This document shows positions 63,101-64,000 of a DNA stretch of 64,000 nt, one piece after another. Numbering within the stretch: position 1 is the first letter of the stretch; every line of letters begins with the position of its first letter. The notes under the pieces were generated by a model. The model did no database searches and had not been told where the DNA came from. It saw only the letters and a list, made by a program, of their open reading frames with translations. Both the position numbers and the translations under genes were made by a program. Source of the DNA: Phoronis australis (Eukaryota > Phoronida > Phoronidae); NCBI GenBank assembly GCA_002633005.1, contig NMRA01000005.1, positions 1,100,982-1,164,981 of the forward strand, in the 5' to 3' direction.

Positions 63101-63769
63101 GAAAGAGTCGAAGGAGGTCGAAGAGACGCGGAAGGTCGTGAAAGCAGACGAAGCTGTCGCAAGCGAACAGGCGGCACAAGCCCAGGCATTAAAAGACGAA
63201 TGTGAGAGTGAGTTGGCCGAGGCAATTCCGGCACTCGAAGCAGCCATTTCTGCCCTGAATACTTTGAAGCCGGCCGATATCACGATTGTCAAGTCAATGA
63301 AAAATCCACCCCCTGGTGTGAAGTTGGTGATGTCTGCCGTCTGTGTGATGAAAGATATCAAACCGGAGAAAATCAACGACCCAGCCGGAACTGGTCAAAA
63401 GGTAAGTAGAGCAGTTCATTGTCCACATTTTCTGTTTCATAACTTAGAATGGAGCTTTCAGTGTTACCGCTAATCTACCAAGACAATGATATACTGGTTG
63501 ACACAAAGGTATGCGTCTATGACATATTAATTTTCCAGATTCTTGACTACTGGGGACCATCCAAGAAATTACTGGGTGACATGAAATTTTTGGACATGCT
63601 TAAAGAATACGACAAGGACAACATACCTGTGGCTGTGATGTCCAAAATTAGGAAGGAATACATCACCAACGCAGACTTTGACCCGTCTAAAGTAGCCAAG
63701 GCTTCGAGTGCTGCTGAAGGTCTGTGCAAATGGGTGATGGCAATGGAAATCTACGACAGAGTGGCTAAG
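27964..63769 (+). CDS. DNAH12: Axonemal inner-arm dynein heavy chain, DNAH12-like (41 exons, 3' end beyond window)
   Basis: Forty-one exons with GT-AG borders join in one frame: 8,301 nt, 2,767 residues, against about 3,900-4,000 for full-length relatives. Domains in order are a short N-terminal tail, linker, AAA1-AAA4 and the stalk; AAA5, AAA6 and the C-terminus are outside the window. P-loops are GPAGTGKT (AAA1), GEPFGCKT (AAA2), GPTGTGKS (AAA3) and GVGGSGRQS (AAA4, the axonemal form without the usual Lys). The short tail and single-headed inner-arm type place it in the DNAH3/7/12 group. DNAH12 is preferred because of the N-terminal start (MSAVN versus human MSDAN), the YPAE...NYQFLK junction, [25 protein letters not shown] and the KWMDG insert. 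It drives ATP-dependent sliding of axonemal doublets in motile cilia. Confidence 0.93.
28146..30858 (+). other. DNAH12 intron 1 (2.7 kb) with repeat remnants
   Basis: No dynein exon is recognised inside. It holds a decayed repeat end at about 28440-28495, a TGATGAAGG/CCGAAA hairpin motif on the minus strand near 28745-28795 similar to Penelope-like element ends, and a zinc-finger-like open frame at 29368-29484. The stretch 29640-30540 is less AT-rich than its surroundings but has no recognisable gene. Confidence 0.45.
29368..29484 (+). pseudogene. THAP-zinc-finger-like fragment
   Basis: A 38-codon frame begins [20 protein letters not shown] and continues VIAYHRR. MPxxC-x-A-x-GC followed about 20 residues later by a (F/Y)HR is how THAP C2CH DNA-binding domains begin; they occur in host factors and in P-element-type transposases. 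The downstream Cys and His ligands and the AVPTIF-type box are not in frame, so only the first third of the domain can be argued. It is probably a transposase or pseudogene relic. Confidence 0.25.
30953..34386 (+). other. DNAH12 intron 2 (3.4 kb)
   Basis: The largest intron in the gene, ending in a very long pyrimidine tract (about 34255-34386) before the 27-nt exon 3. It holds one tRNA-like unit on the minus strand (31988-32061). No other gene is supported. Confidence 0.5.
31988..32061 (-). repeat. tRNA-like 74-nt unit (SINE head or tRNA pseudogene)
   Basis: On the minus strand it folds well: acceptor GGTCCCG with TTGGGCC (partly G-U), D stem GCTC/GAGC, anticodon stem TCTGC/GCAGA with a 7-nt loop ATGGTTA (anticodon GGT), and a T-arm around TTCAAGA with one mismatch. 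Length and discriminator A suit a tRNA. The anticodon would decode Thr, which in eukaryotes is normally read by AGT, so a tRNA-derived SINE or pseudogene is more likely than a working gene. Confidence 0.45.
38790..38862. repeat. Two-copy tandem repeat in DNAH12 intron 8
   Basis: CTTTAAGGTGTCTGTTTGTC followed by TCAGTGATG is repeated about 30 bases later with small changes (CTTTAAGGCGTCTGTTTGTC). A short recent duplication. Confidence 0.75.
38990..49132 (+). CDS. DNAH12: DNAH12 exons 9-20: linker region
   Basis: Exons: 38990-39103, 39448-39718, 41204-41465, 41877-42083, 42571-42692, 43181-43466, 44131-44316, 45471-45671, 46124-46440, 47191-47473, 47968-48244, 49003-49132 (residues 386-1270). 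The linker is the lever that swings during the power stroke. Landmarks are [80 protein letters not shown] and [18 protein letters not shown]. Exon 14 holds a Lys/Glu-rich insert (about residues 746-787, with a run of six Lys) in the position where DNAH12 also has a charged, variable insert. Confidence 0.92.
43697..43856. repeat. 22-bp-type minisatellite in DNAH12 intron 14
   Basis: About seven or eight diverged units of the form CATATTGTCCCACAGAGGG run through this stretch. They produce a spurious minus-strand open frame with repeated GQY and TLY runs. Confidence 0.75.
44962..45045. repeat. 28-bp tandem repeat, three copies
   Basis: Units beginning CCTGTATTTTAGTGTGTGTC start at 44962, 44990 and 45018 and are nearly identical; a GTGC run follows. 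Located in DNAH12 intron 15. Confidence 0.9.
45153..45183. repeat. (CA)n microsatellite
   Basis: About 15 uninterrupted CA units in DNAH12 intron 15. Confidence 0.95.
48690..48822. mobile_element. 133-bp MITE, copy 2 (same family as 17813-17944)
   Basis: It begins CAGTAGACGCTAGGACC and ends GGTCCTTGCATTACTG. It shares the interior CAATATCTCACGTAATCTCG and the outer flanks GCGTGC and GGGAGGCT with copy 1, in the same orientation. It contains a small internal duplication near the left end (CGCTAGGACCTA). Located in DNAH12 intron 19. Confidence 0.6.
49614..52066 (+). CDS. DNAH12: DNAH12 exons 21-24: AAA1, main ATPase site
   Basis: Exons: 49614-49809, 50339-50431, 51124-51270, 51821-52066 (residues 1271-1498). 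Walker A is [13 protein letters not shown] (Walker A bases 49696-49719) and Walker B is [10 protein letters not shown] in exon 22. The segment [20 protein letters not shown] and the motif [16 protein letters not shown] are present. Exon 24 reads [20 protein letters not shown]. Every catalytic signature is intact, so the main ATPase should work. Confidence 0.94.
52477..56384 (+). CDS. DNAH12: DNAH12 exons 25-30: AAA2
   Basis: Exons: 52477-52706, 53214-53400, 54475-54699, 55234-55419, 55839-55964, 56196-56384 (residues 1499-1879). The AAA2 P-loop [10 protein letters not shown] opens exon 26 (about residue 1580). Following are [48 protein letters not shown] and [18 protein letters not shown]. 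The intron between exons 26 and 27 carries a TIR-bounded MITE (53485-54278). Exon 30 reads [20 protein letters not shown]. Confidence 0.92.
53485..54278. mobile_element. Non-autonomous DNA transposon in DNAH12 intron 26
   Basis: Perfect 13-bp terminal inverted repeats, CAGGGCTTGGAAT (53485-53497) and ATTCCAAGCCCTG (54266-54278), are flanked on both sides by the direct repeat GTATTA (53479-53484 and 54279-54284), a likely target-site duplication. The TIR style is hAT-like, although hAT usually gives 8 bp. The interior is two near-identical 299-bp units. No transposase is present. Confidence 0.75.
53567..54164. repeat. 299-bp tandem duplication inside the MITE, with an N at the junction
   Basis: Unit 1 (53567-53865) and unit 2 (53866-54164) differ at only a few positions (for example TTGCGG versus CCGCGG near the start). 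Both carry the same 64-codon open frame, with one Trp/Arg difference. A single undetermined base at 53865 lies exactly at the junction, so part of the duplication may be an assembly product. Confidence 0.85.
56736..60170 (+). CDS. DNAH12: DNAH12 exons 31-35: AAA3
   Basis: Exons: 56736-56887, 57239-57374, 57685-58044, 58748-59028, 59904-60170 (residues 1880-2277). The AAA3 P-loop [17 protein letters not shown] lies at about residue 1936, and Walker B is [11 protein letters not shown] in exon 33. [20 protein letters not shown] is the standard post-Walker B segment. Exon 34 reads [23 protein letters not shown]3 is the regulatory nucleotide site and is intact here. The intron between exons 34 and 35 carries repeat copy B (59453-59589). 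Confidence 0.93.
59453..59589. mobile_element. hAT-like repeat fragment (copy B)
   Basis: It begins CAGGGGCGGATCCAGGATTT and shares GAGTTGGGG, GTCAGACATTCGCACCCC and GGAATC(C/T)GGGA with 16041-16199 in the same order. The right-hand C-rich end is missing. It lies in DNAH12 intron 34. Confidence 0.6.
60640..62527 (+). CDS. DNAH12: DNAH12 exons 36-39: AAA4
   Basis: Exons: 60640-60832, 61189-61350, 61708-61902, 62394-62527 (residues 2278-2505). The P-loop region reads [20 protein letters not shown] (P-loop at about residue 2302), with Arg-Gln-Ser in place of Lys-Thr/Ser. That substitution is normal for axonemal AAA4, not a defect. [20 protein letters not shown] and [20 protein letters not shown] are typical AAA4 landmarks. 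Confidence 0.93.
62849..63769 (+). CDS. DNAH12: DNAH12 exons 40-41: stalk coiled coil 1 and microtubule-binding region
   Basis: Exons: 62849-63401 (the longest in the window) and 63539-63769 (residues 2506-2767). After [20 protein letters not shown] comes a long heptad helix (about residues 2540-2635) forming the outgoing stalk strand. [20 protein letters not shown] marks entry into the microtubule-binding domain. Exon 41 ends [18 protein letters not shown] at a GTAAAT donor. The returning strand, AAA5, AAA6 and C-terminal domain must lie beyond 64000. Confidence 0.92.
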
Positions 63770-64000
63770 GTAAATTATGGAGAAGACGGCAAAAAATTCA
63801 AGATGTTCCCTTTCTTTCTTTTTGGAATAAGTTTCATCAAACCAAAGATAGGTCTAGAATTTAAGAACATTTCATCAATTGTAACCTCGTATGAGCTTGC
63901 GATTTTTTATCATTTGTTCGGTGCCGTGACATGCAGGCAGTCCTTTCAAATGTCTTCTACTCGAAAATGTATTCGTAAATTCTTGACTATGAAAAATTAA

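Overview
This window is a piece of animal nuclear genome, not bacterial or viral. The evidence is genes split into many short GT-AG exons, introns of about 0.3-3.4 kb, tRNA-derived SINE-like units, a LINE tail, several MITE-like inverted-repeat elements and microsatellites. Two motile-cilium (axoneme) genes and a neurotransmitter-transporter exon mark it as metazoan. The repeat types and intron sizes suggest a marine invertebrate, perhaps an echinoderm, hemichordate or lancelet. That placement is inference and is weak.

Layout: (1) 1-18.5 kb is gene-poor. It holds one recognisable coding piece, the first coding exon of an SLC6 sodium-dependent transporter (11243-11477, minus). It also holds a decayed transposon-type coding sequence (about 6250-7290, minus), a 5'-truncated LINE (16260-17090, minus) and many small repeats. 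(2) 18.5-25.8 kb, minus strand, is a complete 10-exon IQUB gene, reconstructed here to 918 residues. (3) 25.8-27.96 kb is the gap between two head-to-head genes, with a palindromic CRE and candidate 5' UTR splice donors on both strands. (4) 27.96 kb to the window end, plus strand, is an axonemal dynein heavy chain closest to DNAH12. I reconstructed 41 consecutive coding exons (8,301 nt, 2,767 residues), all in frame, including a 27-nt microexon. The gene runs off the window in the stalk, so AAA5, AAA6 and the C-terminal domain lie beyond 64000.

How the genes relate: DNAH12 is a single-headed inner-arm dynein heavy chain. IQUB is a radial-spoke-associated axonemal protein. Both act in the 96-nm repeat of motile cilia and sperm flagella. 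Their divergent arrangement over about 2.2 kb makes shared ciliary regulation plausible but unproven. An intronic minisatellite in IQUB repeats an RFX X-box-like motif four times.

No obviously new multi-gene system is present. The points most worth following are the DNAH12 microexon, the divergent IQUB/DNAH12 pair, the X-box-like minisatellite, the conserved four-cysteine motif in IQUB, and a few undescribed-looking MITE families.
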